Positions 40,147-49,100 of a stretch of DNA of 64,000 bases are shown here, piece after piece (within the stretch, counting starts at the first letter, position 1; every line of letters begins with the position of its first letter). The notes below the pieces were generated by a model that was not told where the DNA came from, did not search any database, and worked only from the letters and a program-made list of their open reading frames with translations. Origin of the DNA: Corallococcus sp. AS-1-6 (lineage in GTDB: Bacteria > Myxococcota > Myxococcia > Myxococcales > Myxococcaceae); NCBI RefSeq assembly GCF_020037015.1, contig NZ_JAIQDE010000011.1, positions 226,722 to 290,721 on the forward strand. The letters are read 5' to 3'. The position numbers and the translations under genes are program-made.

Positions 40147-40947
40147 ATGCACCTGAAGATGACGAGTCGCCTCCTGGCGGCTGCGTTCCTGAGCCTGGTG
40201 GCTGGTTGCCAGGGTGAGCCGACGCAGTCTCCCGAAGGTTCGCAGTCCGCGACGCTGTCCGCCAAGGCGGATTGCGTGCAGCGGTTCGACGGCATCACCA
40301 CCTGCGCCAAGGGCAACGCGTCCCTGGCCGTCTCCGAGAAGGGCGTGCAGGTCTCCGGGCTGAAGGACGCGAAGACGGACGGCGTCTCCAGCTCGTTCAA
40401 CGCCGGCATCACCTGGTCCCAGCAGGCGCAGATCCGCGTGGGCAGCCAGAAGGGCAGCCTCACCCTGTCCGCGCGCGACGGCGATCAGGTCGTCAGCACG
40501 CTGAGCATCACCTCCAGCGCCGACCGCCAGGTGAACGTGACGCCGGGCTTCACCGGTTCGCCCTCGGGCTCGTACCGGATGAACGTGTACCGCGACGGCC
40601 GGCTCGTGGACACCATCCACCAGCCGCAGGCCTTCGTCATCACGTTCTACGACTGGTGGTCCTTCGTGAACTGGTGGAACATGCACTGGCACTTCTTCTC
40701 CTACCGTTCGTACCTCCACGGTGGTGACAGCAGCCTCGATGGCGCCTGCGGCTGGCGCATGGGCTCGCCGGGCACGACGTTCTCGCTCAAGGGCGCGAAC
40801 GGCCAGACCATCGTCGGCGACACGGCGGAGTTCATCGAGGAGATTGGCGACGGCGCCTACCCGTACCGCCACTTCTCCGGCATCGACGTGAACGCCAGCG
40901 CCACGGACTTCCTCGTGACGGGCGAGTCCTTCGGCCAGGAGAAGTAG
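40147..40947 (+). CDS. Secreted lipoprotein, aromatic-rich, unknown function
   Basis: This 266-aa protein has a lipoprotein signal ending LSLVAGC (lipidated Cys at residue 21). A beta-rich middle (SLTLSARDGDQVVSTLS) precedes a striking Trp/His/Tyr cluster, TFYDWWSFVNWWNMHWHFF (about 176-195). The C-terminus is acidic and Gly-rich. The start at 40147 gives a normal signal peptide; a longer frame from 40012 would put 45 irrelevant residues before it. No family recognised. Confidence 0.7.
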   Translation: MHLKMTSRLLAAAFLSLVAGCQGEPTQSPEGSQSATLSAKADCVQRFDGITTCAKGNASLAVSEKGVQVSGLKDAKTDGVSSSFNAGITWSQQAQIRVGSQKGSLTLSARDGDQVVSTLSITSSADRQVNVTPGFTGSPSGSYRMNVYRDGRLVDTIHQPQAFVITFYDWWSFVNWWNMHWHFFSYRSYLHGGDSSLDGACGWRMGSPGTTFSLKGANGQTIVGDTAEFIEEIGDGAYPYRHFSGIDVNASATDFLVTGESFGQEK

Positions 40948-40956
40948 GCTGTCCCT

Positions 40957-41015
40957 CCACCGGGCGGGGGCTCCTGTTCCCGCCCGGTGGTGTCTGTCTG
41001 TCTTTGTCATTTTTT
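40957..41015 (+). terminator. Intrinsic terminator after the aromatic-rich lipoprotein
   Basis: A 12-bp perfect stem (CCACCGGGCGGG against CCCGCCCGGTGG) with a 10-nt loop is followed by a T-rich tract ending TTTTTT. It starts 10 bases after the stop codon. Confidence 0.85.
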
Positions 41016-41032
41016 GTCGAGGAGTCGTGACG

Positions 41033-42415
41033 ATGCGCGTGCCCTGGTCTCTCGCTGGCATCTCCGCCGGAGCGCTGCTCATCGGCGCCGCATGGGCCAC
41101 CGTCGTCCGCCGCCCCGAACCCCTGGTGCTGGGCGCGCTGCCCCCGGTCGTCCTGCCGCACGTGGAGCAGTCCGGCGGCGCCACCACGGTGACGGACACC
41201 GGCCGCAACGCCTTCGGACGCGCGCCCATGAACATGCCGCGCTCGCGCTGGCCGGACTTCTACGCGGGCAAGGGCGTCTTCGATCGCGACTGGAGCGACT
41301 CGCGGTTGCGTCCCGCCGTGGCGGGGCCCTTCTTCAGCGCCACCGGCTGCATGACCTGCCACGTGAAGGACGGCCGGGGCCAGCCGCCCGCGAGCCCCAC
41401 GGAGGCGCCCGTCTCGCTGGCGTTCCAGTTGAGCGCGCCCGACGGCGCCAGTCCCCACCCGCTGTACGGCATGCAACTGGACATGCACGCCGTGGAGGGC
41501 CACGTCCCGGAGGGCCAGGTCCGCGTCGAGTTCGAGGAGCTGCGCGGCGCCTTCGCCACCGGTGAGCCGTACTCGCTCGTGCGCCCGCGCTACCAGTTCC
41601 AGGGGCTGGTGCACGGCCCCCTGGGCGAAGGGGCCCTGTTCTCCGCCCGCGTGTCGCCCGTGAACTTCGGCCTGGGCCTGCTGGAGGCGCTGCCGGAGGC
41701 CGACATCGTGGCCCGCGCCGACCCCGAGGACCGCGACCGGGACGGCATCTCCGGCCGGGTCAACCGGGTGCTCGACGTGGAGACGGGCGAGACGCGCCTG
41801 GGCCGCTTCGGGTGGAAGGCCAACCAGCCCACGCTGCGCCAGCAGGTGGCGCATGCGCTCGTCGCGGACATGGGCGTCACCACGACGCTCTACCGCCAGG
41901 AGCAGGGCCGGGACGCCCCGGGTGAACCGGAGGTGTCCCAGGACGACATGGACCTGCTGATGATCTACATGCGCCTCATCGCCGTGCCCAAGCGGCGCGA
42001 CTGGGAGGCGCCGGAGGTCCAGCGGGGCCATGCCGTCTTCCGCGCCATCGGCTGCGCGGCGTGCCACGTGGACACGCCCCAGGAGACGGGGACGGTGGAG
42101 GGCTTCGACGAGGTCTCCCGCCAGGTCATCTACCCCTACACGGACCTGCTGCTGCACGACCTGGGCGAGGGCCTGGCGGACGGGCGTCCGGACGGTCTGG
42201 CCACGGGCAGCGAGTGGCGCACGCCGCCCCTGTGGGGCATCGGGTTGGTGGAGGCCGTCAACCGGCACACCCGCTTCCTGCATGACGGCCGGGCCCGCTC
42301 CCTGGAGGAGGCCGTCCTCTGGCACGGCGGCGAGGCGGCCCCCGCGCAGGCACGCTACGTGCGGCTGCCCCGGGAGGACCGGGCCGCGCTGCTCGCCTTC
42401 CTGAAGTCACTCTGA
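41033..42415 (+). CDS. Dihaem oxidoreductase of the DUF1111 family
   Basis: This 460-aa protein begins with an N-terminal membrane/signal segment (residues 7-24). It has two CxxCH haem sites: CMTCH at 106-110 and CAACH at 341-345. The DUF1111 (DHOR) hallmarks are clear: GKGVFDRDW, CHVKDGRGQPP, DRDGISGRVN, and RFGWKANQPTLRQQVAHALVADMG. The family is related to MauG and bacterial cytochrome c peroxidases and sits in the periplasm. The ATG at 41033 is chosen because GAGGAG lies 8 bases upstream, whereas the GTG at 41027 is only 2 bases from it. A terminator separates it from the lipoprotein before. Confidence 0.92.
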   Translation: MRVPWSLAGISAGALLIGAAWATVVRRPEPLVLGALPPVVLPHVEQSGGATTVTDTGRNAFGRAPMNMPRSRWPDFYAGKGVFDRDWSDSRLRPAVAGPFFSATGCMTCHVKDGRGQPPASPTEAPVSLAFQLSAPDGASPHPLYGMQLDMHAVEGHVPEGQVRVEFEELRGAFATGEPYSLVRPRYQFQGLVHGPLGEGALFSARVSPVNFGLGLLEALPEADIVARADPEDRDRDGISGRVNRVLDVETGETRLGRFGWKANQPTLRQQVAHALVADMGVTTTLYRQEQGRDAPGEPEVSQDDMDLLMIYMRLIAVPKRRDWEAPEVQRGHAVFRAIGCAACHVDTPQETGTVEGFDEVSRQVIYPYTDLLLHDLGEGLADGRPDGLATGSEWRTPPLWGIGLVEAVNRHTRFLHDGRARSLEEAVLWHGGEAAPAQARYVRLPREDRAALLAFLKSL

Positions 42416-42545
42416 GGCCCGGACGGGACGCCCTCCCGCCCGGATGGCGGCCGGGAGGACCGTCGCCTGGAGGGACTTTGGCCGCCGTGGAGGTACGGAG
42501 CGGTGGGACGCCCCGGGCCCTTGGGTTACCCTGCGGGCCCTCTTC

Positions 42546-43994
42546 ATGCAGCCCCAGACCCCCATTCCCGAGGATGCCCCCGACGTCCCGCTCGCGGTCG
42601 ACCTGGACGGGACGCTGGTGCGCACGGACACGCTGCACGAGAACCTGCTCGTGCTGCTCAAGCACGCGCCGTGGCTGCTGCTGCTGGTGCCGTGGTGGGT
42701 GCTGCGGGGCAAGGCCTTCTTCAAGGCGGAGGTGGCCCGCCGCGCGCGGCTGGACGTCACCTCGCTGCCGTACAACGCGGAGCTCGTCGCCTTCCTGCGC
42801 GAGGAGCACGCCCGGGGGCGGCGGCTGGTGCTGGCCACGGCCGCGGACCGGAGCATCGCCGACGCGGTGGCCGCCCACCTGGGCCTCTTCCACGCCGTGG
42901 TCGCCAGCGAAGCCGGGGTGAACCTGTCCGGCGCGCGGAAGCTGGAGCGGCTGCGCGAGCTGCTGGGCCGCTTCGACTACGCGGGCAACGACGCGGTGGA
43001 CCTGCACCTGTGGCGCGAGTGCCGGCAGGTCATCGTGGTGCATGCGGCGCCGGGCGTGCTGCGCCAGGCCCAGGCGCTGGGCCGCCCCGTGCACCGCGTC
43101 TTCGAGGCCCCGCCCGGAGGGATACGCCCCTGGGTGAAGGCGCTGCGCGTGCACCAGTGGGCGAAGAACGCGCTCGTCTTCGTGCCGCTGCTGGCGGCGC
43201 ACAAGGCCACCCAGGGCGGCATGGCTCCGCGCGCGGTGCTGGCGTTCGCCGCCTTCAGCCTCTGCGCCTCCAGCGTGTACATCATCAACGACCTGCTGGA
43301 CCTGGCGTCGGACCGGCGGCACCCGTCCAAGTCGAAGCGGCCCTTCGCGTCCGGGGCCCTGCCGGTGCGCGCGGGCGTCGTGCTGGCGCCGCTGCTGCTG
43401 GTGGGCGCCGCGGCGCTGGGGCTGGCGACGCTGCCCCTGTCGTTCTCCGGGCTGCTGGCCGCGTACTTCGTGCTCACGCTGGCGTACTCGCTGCGGCTCA
43501 AGCAGGTGGTGATGCTGGACGTGCTGGTGCTGGCGGGCCTCTACACGGTGCGCATCTTCGGCGGCGCGCTGGCGGTGGGTGTGCCCACGTCGAGCTGGCT
43601 GCTCATGTTCAGCACCTTCCTCTTCCTGTCGCTGGCCCTGCTCAAGCGGCTGAGCGAGGTGCGGCGGCTGCGCCAGTCCAACGAGACCGCCGCCCCCGGG
43701 CGCGGCTACCTGGCGCAGGATTACGAGCAGCTCGCGAGCCTGGGCGCGGCGGCGGGCCAGGTGTCGGTGCTGGTGCTGGCCCTCTACATCACCAGCAAGG
43801 AGGTCACGGCGCTGTATGCCCACCCGGAGCGGCTGTGGCTGCTGTGCCCGGTGATGCTGTACTGGGTGGGGCGCATCTGGTTGCTGGCGCACCGGGGGCT
43901 CGTGAACGAGGACCCGCTCGTCTTCGCGCTGAGGGACCGCGTCAGCTACGTCGTGGGCGCGATCGCCGCGCTGGTGCTGTGGGTGGCGACGTGA
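42546..43994 (+). CDS. HAD-UbiA fusion, probable polyprenyl-phosphate phosphoribosyltransferase
   Basis: This 482-aa protein begins with a HAD phosphatase-like domain (AVDLDGTLVRTD, Asp19 and Asp21), about 200 residues. A UbiA prenyltransferase domain follows with the aspartate motif NDLLDLASDRRHPSK (near 248-262) and several membrane helices. In mycobacteria UbiA (Rv3806c) transfers phosphoribose to decaprenyl phosphate and has the same D-x-x-x-D-R-x-H-P-x-K-x-R-P motif. Here the HAD domain may be the phosphatase that removes the 5'-phosphate, a step given to a separate enzyme in mycobacteria; this role is inferred. It lies 13 bases before dprE1, in one operon. Confidence 0.85.
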   Translation: MQPQTPIPEDAPDVPLAVDLDGTLVRTDTLHENLLVLLKHAPWLLLLVPWWVLRGKAFFKAEVARRARLDVTSLPYNAELVAFLREEHARGRRLVLATAADRSIADAVAAHLGLFHAVVASEAGVNLSGARKLERLRELLGRFDYAGNDAVDLHLWRECRQVIVVHAAPGVLRQAQALGRPVHRVFEAPPGGIRPWVKALRVHQWAKNALVFVPLLAAHKATQGGMAPRAVLAFAAFSLCASSVYIINDLLDLASDRRHPSKSKRPFASGALPVRAGVVLAPLLLVGAAALGLATLPLSFSGLLAAYFVLTLAYSLRLKQVVMLDVLVLAGLYTVRIFGGALAVGVPTSSWLLMFSTFLFLSLALLKRLSEVRRLRQSNETAAPGRGYLAQDYEQLASLGAAAGQVSVLVLALYITSKEVTALYAHPERLWLLCPVMLYWVGRIWLLAHRGLVNEDPLVFALRDRVSYVVGAIAALVLWVAT

Positions 43995-44007
43995 CGGGAG
44001 CGTGGCG

Positions 44008-45372
44008 ATGAGCACGTCGGATTCCTGGGGACGCTTCCCCCGCGTGGAGCAGCGGACGCGCGCGCTGGTGTGGCGCTCGGACGCGCTGCCCCAGGTGGAC
44101 GGCCCCGTCCTGCCGCATGGCCTGGGCCGCAGCTACGGCGACTCCTGCCTCAACGGCGGAGGCACGGTGCTGCTCACCGAGGGCCTGGACCGGCTCATCG
44201 ACTTCGACCCGGCGACGGGCGTGGTGCGCTGCGAGTCAGGCGTGTCGTTGGACACGCTGTTGCGCCTGGCCGTGCCGCGCGGCTGGTTCCTGCCGGTGAC
44301 GCCGGGCACGAAGTTCGTCACGGTGGGCGGCGCCATCGCCAACGACGTGCACGGCAAGAACCACCACCGGGCCGGGACGTTCGGCCGGCACGTGCGGAGG
44401 TTCGAGCTGGTGCGCTCGGACGGCAGCCGCCGGATGTGCGCGCCCGATGAGAACCCGGACTGGTTCGGCGCGACGATTGGCGGCCTGGGACTCACGGGGC
44501 TGATCACGTGGGCGGAGGTGCAGCTCCAGCCCATCCGCAACCCCTTCGTGATTCAAGAGACCGTCCCGTTCGAGAACCTGGACGGCTTCATGCGCGTGTC
44601 CGCGGAGTCCGAGGCGGACCACGACTTCACCATGTCGTGGGTGGACTGCCTGGCGCGGGGACGCAAGCTGGGGCGCGGACTGTTCTACCGGGGCAACTTC
44701 GCGCCCACGCAGTTCGACCGGCTGCCCCTGGCGAAGAGCCACCTGTCGCATGGCAGCGGGCTCGCGGTGCCCATCGACCTGCCGGGCTTCTGCCTCAACC
44801 GGCTGTCGGTGTCGGCGTTCAACTTCCTGTACTACCACCGGGAGCGGATGAAGCCGTCGCCCCGGCTCGTGCACTACGATCCGTTCTTCTACCCGCTCGA
44901 CAGCGTGTACGGCTGGAACCGCATCTACGGCCGCCGGGGCTTCCTCCAGTTCCAGTGCGTGGTGCCCCACGCCACCGCGCGCGACGCGCTGAAGGAACTC
45001 CTGGAGCGCAGCGCGCGGGGCGGGCTGCCCAGCTTCCTGTCCGTGCTCAAGACGTTTGGCGACCTGAAGTCCCCCGGGTGGCTGTCCTTCCCGCGCCCCG
45101 GGTACACACTGGCCCTGGACTTCGCCAACCAGGGCGAGAAGACGTGGCGCCTGGTGGAGTCGCTGGACCGCGTGACGCGCGAGGCGGGCGGGGCGGTGTA
45201 CCCGGCCAAGGACGCGCGCATGAGCCCGGAGAGCTTCGCGGCGTACTTCCCCAGGCGGGAGCAGTTCTCCGCGTACATCGATCCCGCGTTCTCGTCCTCC
45301 TTCTGGCGCCGGGTGAACCCGGTGCCGCTGCCCCTGCCCGCGCAGGAAGACCGTCAGGCCGCCAACCCATGA
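44008..45372 (+). CDS. dprE1: Decaprenylphosphoryl-beta-D-ribose oxidase-like (DprE1)
   Basis: This 454-aa protein is a FAD-linked oxidase of the VAO type. The FAD-binding region carries HGLGRSYGDSCLN and ANDVHGKNHHRAGTF, which match mycobacterial DprE1 (including the conserved HGKNHH). The C-terminus has VYPAKDARMSPESFAAYFPR, aligning with the catalytic Lys region (YTAKDSR). At the position of Mycobacterium Cys387 (GWNICVDF) this protein has Ala369 (GYTLALDF). It should oxidise the ribose C2 of polyprenylphosphoryl ribose. The ATG at 44008 has GGGAG 7 bases upstream; GTG 44002 is too close to it. It overlaps dprE2 by 4 bases. Confidence 0.9.
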   Translation: MSTSDSWGRFPRVEQRTRALVWRSDALPQVDGPVLPHGLGRSYGDSCLNGGGTVLLTEGLDRLIDFDPATGVVRCESGVSLDTLLRLAVPRGWFLPVTPGTKFVTVGGAIANDVHGKNHHRAGTFGRHVRRFELVRSDGSRRMCAPDENPDWFGATIGGLGLTGLITWAEVQLQPIRNPFVIQETVPFENLDGFMRVSAESEADHDFTMSWVDCLARGRKLGRGLFYRGNFAPTQFDRLPLAKSHLSHGSGLAVPIDLPGFCLNRLSVSAFNFLYYHRERMKPSPRLVHYDPFFYPLDSVYGWNRIYGRRGFLQFQCVVPHATARDALKELLERSARGGLPSFLSVLKTFGDLKSPGWLSFPRPGYTLALDFANQGEKTWRLVESLDRVTREAGGAVYPAKDARMSPESFAAYFPRREQFSAYIDPAFSSSFWRRVNPVPLPLPAQEDRQAANP

Positions 45373-46106
45373 AGAAAGTCATTGTCCTCGGTGCCACGAG
45401 CGCCATTGCCCAGGCCACGGTGCGGCTGCTCGCCGCGCGCGGGGCCTCGCTGTACCTGGTGGGCCGCAACGCCGCGAACCTGGAGGCGGTGGCCCGGGAT
45501 GCGGCCACGCGTGGCGCGCAGAAGGTGGAGTTCCGCGCGCTGGACTTGAACGACTGTGAAGCGCACGCGAGCCTCGTGGAGCGCGCGTGGCAGGCCTTGG
45601 GCGGGCTGGACGGGGCCGTGCTGGCGCATGGCGTGCTGGGAGACCAGGCGGAGAGCCAGCGCTCGTGGGCGGCGGCGGAGGTGGTGCTGCGCACGAACTT
45701 CCTCTCCGCCGCGTCGCTGCTGACGGAGCTGGCCAACCGCTTCGAGGCGCAGAAGGCAGGCACGCTGGTGGTGATTTCGTCGGTGGCGGGAGACCGCGGT
45801 CGGCAGAGCAACTACGTCTACGGCGCGTCCAAGGGCGCGCTGACCGTGTTCCTCCAGGGCCTGCGCAACCGGCTGGCGAAGTCCGGCGTGGCGGTGGTGA
45901 CGGTGAAGCCCGGCTTCGTGGACACGCCGATGACGGCCCACGTGCCGAAGAACAAGCTGTTCGCGTCGCCGGAGCAGGTGGCGCGCGGCCTCTTGAAGGC
46001 CGCGGACGGGCGCAAGAACGAGGTCTACGTCCCCGGCTTCTGGGCGCTCATCATGCTCATCATCCGCAGCATCCCGGAGCCCGTGTTCAAGCGGCTGAAG
46101 CTCTAG
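45369..46106 (+). CDS. dprE2: Decaprenylphosphoryl-2-keto-ribose reductase-like (DprE2)
   Basis: This 245-aa short-chain dehydrogenase has VLGATSAIAQATVRLLAARG (Rossmann motif), DGAVLAHG, and the catalytic YGASKGA with an upstream Ser (ISSVAGDRG). With DprE1 it would complete the epimerisation of ribose to arabinose on the lipid carrier. The C-terminal helix (LIMLIIRSIPEPVF) may associate with the membrane. Its ATG overlaps the dprE1 stop (ATGA), so the pair is translationally coupled. It converges with the NRPS gene. Confidence 0.9.
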   Translation: MKKVIVLGATSAIAQATVRLLAARGASLYLVGRNAANLEAVARDAATRGAQKVEFRALDLNDCEAHASLVERAWQALGGLDGAVLAHGVLGDQAESQRSWAAAEVVLRTNFLSAASLLTELANRFEAQKAGTLVVISSVAGDRGRQSNYVYGASKGALTVFLQGLRNRLAKSGVAVVTVKPGFVDTPMTAHVPKNKLFASPEQVARGLLKAADGRKNEVYVPGFWALIMLIIRSIPEPVFKRLKL

Positions 46107-46118
46107 CTTCGGGCGTTG

Positions 46119-46153
46119 CCCCTTCCGTGCCCGGAGCGCGGACACGGAAGGGG
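46119..46153. terminator. Bidirectional hairpin between dprE2 and the NRPS gene
   Basis: An 11-bp perfect stem (CCCCTTCCGTG against CACGGAAGGGG) with a 13-nt loop fills most of the 56-bp gap between convergent genes, consistent with a shared terminator. Confidence 0.7.
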
Positions 46154-46162
46154 GAGCAGGGT

Positions 46163-49100
46163 TCAACTGCCGGTGGCTTCAGCCTGCGTGAGGGACGACA
46201 GGGCCCGGCGCAGGTGCTCGACGACAGGTCCGAGGTGCGGGTCCTGCATCAGCTCGTGGTGTCCACCGGGGACGTCGTGCACCTGGAGGCCCCCTCGCAC
46301 GAGCGGCTCCCAGCCTCGGTGGCGCGGAGTGCCTGCGGCGACGGTGCTGGCGCTCAGGAGGAGGGCGGTGCCGTCGTACGGCTGGGGGACGTACTTCTCG
46401 TGGGCGAAGAGGTTGGCCCGGAAGACGTTGAAGAGGGCGCGCAGTTGGGCTGGGCCGGAGTGCGCGTCGAGGATTCGCGCCCGGAGTCCTTCCTGGAGCA
46501 GGTGGCCCAGCATCGCGTCGTCGTCGTGTGCCAGCACATCGTCCGGGACGGAGAGGTGCTGACCGAAGGCGGTGGCGGTGGCATGGGCGAAGGCGAGCCG
46601 CGCGCGGGACTCCGCGTCGAGCTGCGTCTCGGTTTGGGCGGGCTTCGTCAGGCCATGGAGGTGGGCATCAATGAGGGCGAGCAGGTCCACGGCTTCACCG
46701 GCCTCGCGCAGCCTGCGGGCCATCTCGTAGGCGATGACGCCGCCGAGAGACCAGCCTCCGAGCTGGTAGGGGCCATGGGGCTGCACGGTGCGGATGGCTT
46801 CGAGGTAGAGGGTGGCCATCTCTTCAATCGACTCAGCGACGGGCCGTCCGTCGAGGCCCCGCGACTGGAGGCCGTAGACGGGCAGTGAGGGGCCGAGGCG
46901 GCGCGCCAGCTCCGAGTAGGCCAGGACGTTGCCGCCACCAGGGTGGACGAGGAAGAGGGGCCGGTGCCCGGGCTTGCCGCGCTCCAGCGGGACGAGGGGC
47001 GTCCAGGCCTGGGAGTCGTCGCGAAGCACCTGGGCGAGCTGCTCGACGGTGGGCTGCTGGAAGAGGACGGAGAGGGGAATCGACTGGCCCAGGCGCTCGC
47101 GCACGGCGGCGACCATGCGCACGGCGAGCAGGGAGTGGCCGCCCAACTCGAAGAAGCTGGAGCGGACGCCGACGGAGGGGACGCCGAGGACGTCCTCCCA
47201 GATGCGGGCGAGCTGCATTTCGAGCGCGTCGCGAGGCGCGACGAAGTCCCGTGCTTCGACGGAGTGGGCGTCGGGCTCTGGCAGGGCCTTGCGGTCCACC
47301 TTGCCGTTGGCGTTGAGGGGCAGGGCGTCCAGCACCATGACGGCCGAGGGCACCATGTACTCGGGCAGGTGCTGCTTGAGGCCTGCCTTGAGCGCGTCCG
47401 CGTCCAGCGAGTGGCCTTCGCGCGCGGTGACGTAGCCGATGAGGCGCTTGTCCGCGTCCGTGCCGCGCGCCACGACGATGGCCTCGTTGACGCCGGTGCA
47501 GGCGCGCAGGGCGGCTTCGATTTCGCCCAGCTCGATGCGGAAGCCGCGCACCTTCACCTGGAAGTCGACGCGGCCCAGGAAGTCGAGCGTGCCGTCCTCC
47601 TTCCAGCGAGCCTTGTCGCCCGTACGGTAGAGGCGCTCGCCCGGAGTGGAGGCGAAGGGGTGGGGGACGAAGCGCTCCGCGGTCAGCTCGGGGCGATTCA
47701 GGTAGCCCCAGGCCAGACCCTGGCCACCCACGTACACCTCACCCGCGACACCCACGGGCACTGGATGCAGGTGCGCGTCGAGCACGTACACCGTCGAGTT
47801 GGAGAGAGGCCGGCCAATGGGGACGGCGCCTTCCACGCGCGTGCCGTGCTGCATGGCGAAGGTTGTAGAGAAGGTGGTGTTCTCCGTGGGTCCGTAGCCA
47901 TTGATGAAGGTGGCGCCTTCCGGGAGACGCGCGAGGTGTTCGCGCACACGGGCGGCAGGCAGCACGTCGCCACCGGCGAGGACCTGTCGCACGCCCGCGA
48001 GCGCTTCGCCCTGGTGCAGGGCCATCTGCTCGAAGAGGGCGGCGGTGAGCCAGAGTGACGTCACGCGGTGGTGACGCAACTGGGCGGCCAGTTCCTCCAG
48101 GGAGAGGGAGTGCGGCGGAGCGAGGACGAGCTTCGCGCCGTGCAGCAGCGCGCCCCAGATTTCGAGCGTGGACGCGTCGAATGCAACGGGTGCGAACTGC
48201 AGCCAGACTTCGTCCGCGCCGAAGCGCATGAAGGTGCTGCCGAGCACCAGCCGCGTGATGCCCCGGTGGGGTACGCAGACACCCTTGGGGCGACCCGTGG
48301 AGCCTGACGTGAACATCACGTAGGCCAGGGCTTCACCCTCCACGCGAACATCCGGCGCATGCTTGGGCCGCGCGGCAATCTCCGCGGACTGGGCATCCAG
48401 CCAGACGCGGGTGCCAGTGGCGGGGAGCAACGAAGCGAAGGGCTGGTGCGCGAGCGTCACGCTGACGTCCGCATCCTCCATCAGCATGGCGATACGCTCC
48501 ACGGGTGCATTGCGGTCCACGGGAACGAAGGCCGCGCCCACCTTGAGGATGGCGAGGAGCGCCGTCACCAACTCGAAGGAGCGCTCGACAGCGAGGCCGA
48601 CGCGCGCACCCGGGGCAATGCCCAGGGCCAGCAGGTGATGGGCCAGTTGGTTCGCGCGTGAATCCAACTGGGCGTACGTCAGCGAATCATCCCCCAGCAC
48701 GAGAGCGACAGCGTGAGGCGTACGCTGAGCCTGCTGGGCGAAGTGCACGTGGACGGGGACCTCCGTCGGGCTGGTTGCGACGGTGTCGTTCCACTCGACG
48801 AGGACACGCTGACGCTCCTCGCTGGAGAGGAGGGACAGCCCGGCCATGGATTGCTCGGGCTTCGCGGCCACGGCCTCCAGCAGCGTGCGCAGGTGGGCGG
48901 CCATCCGCTCCACGGTGCTCTGCTTGAAGAGAGCGGTGCTGTACTCCAGCGTGCCTCGCAGGCCGTCGGACGTCTCCGTGAAGAAGACGCTCACGTCGAA
49001 CTTCGACGTCGACTGAGTAGATTCCAATGCGCGGAGACGGAGCTCTGGCAGCCGTACGTCCTCCGTGGGCACGTTCTGGAGCGCGAGCAGCGTCTGGAAG

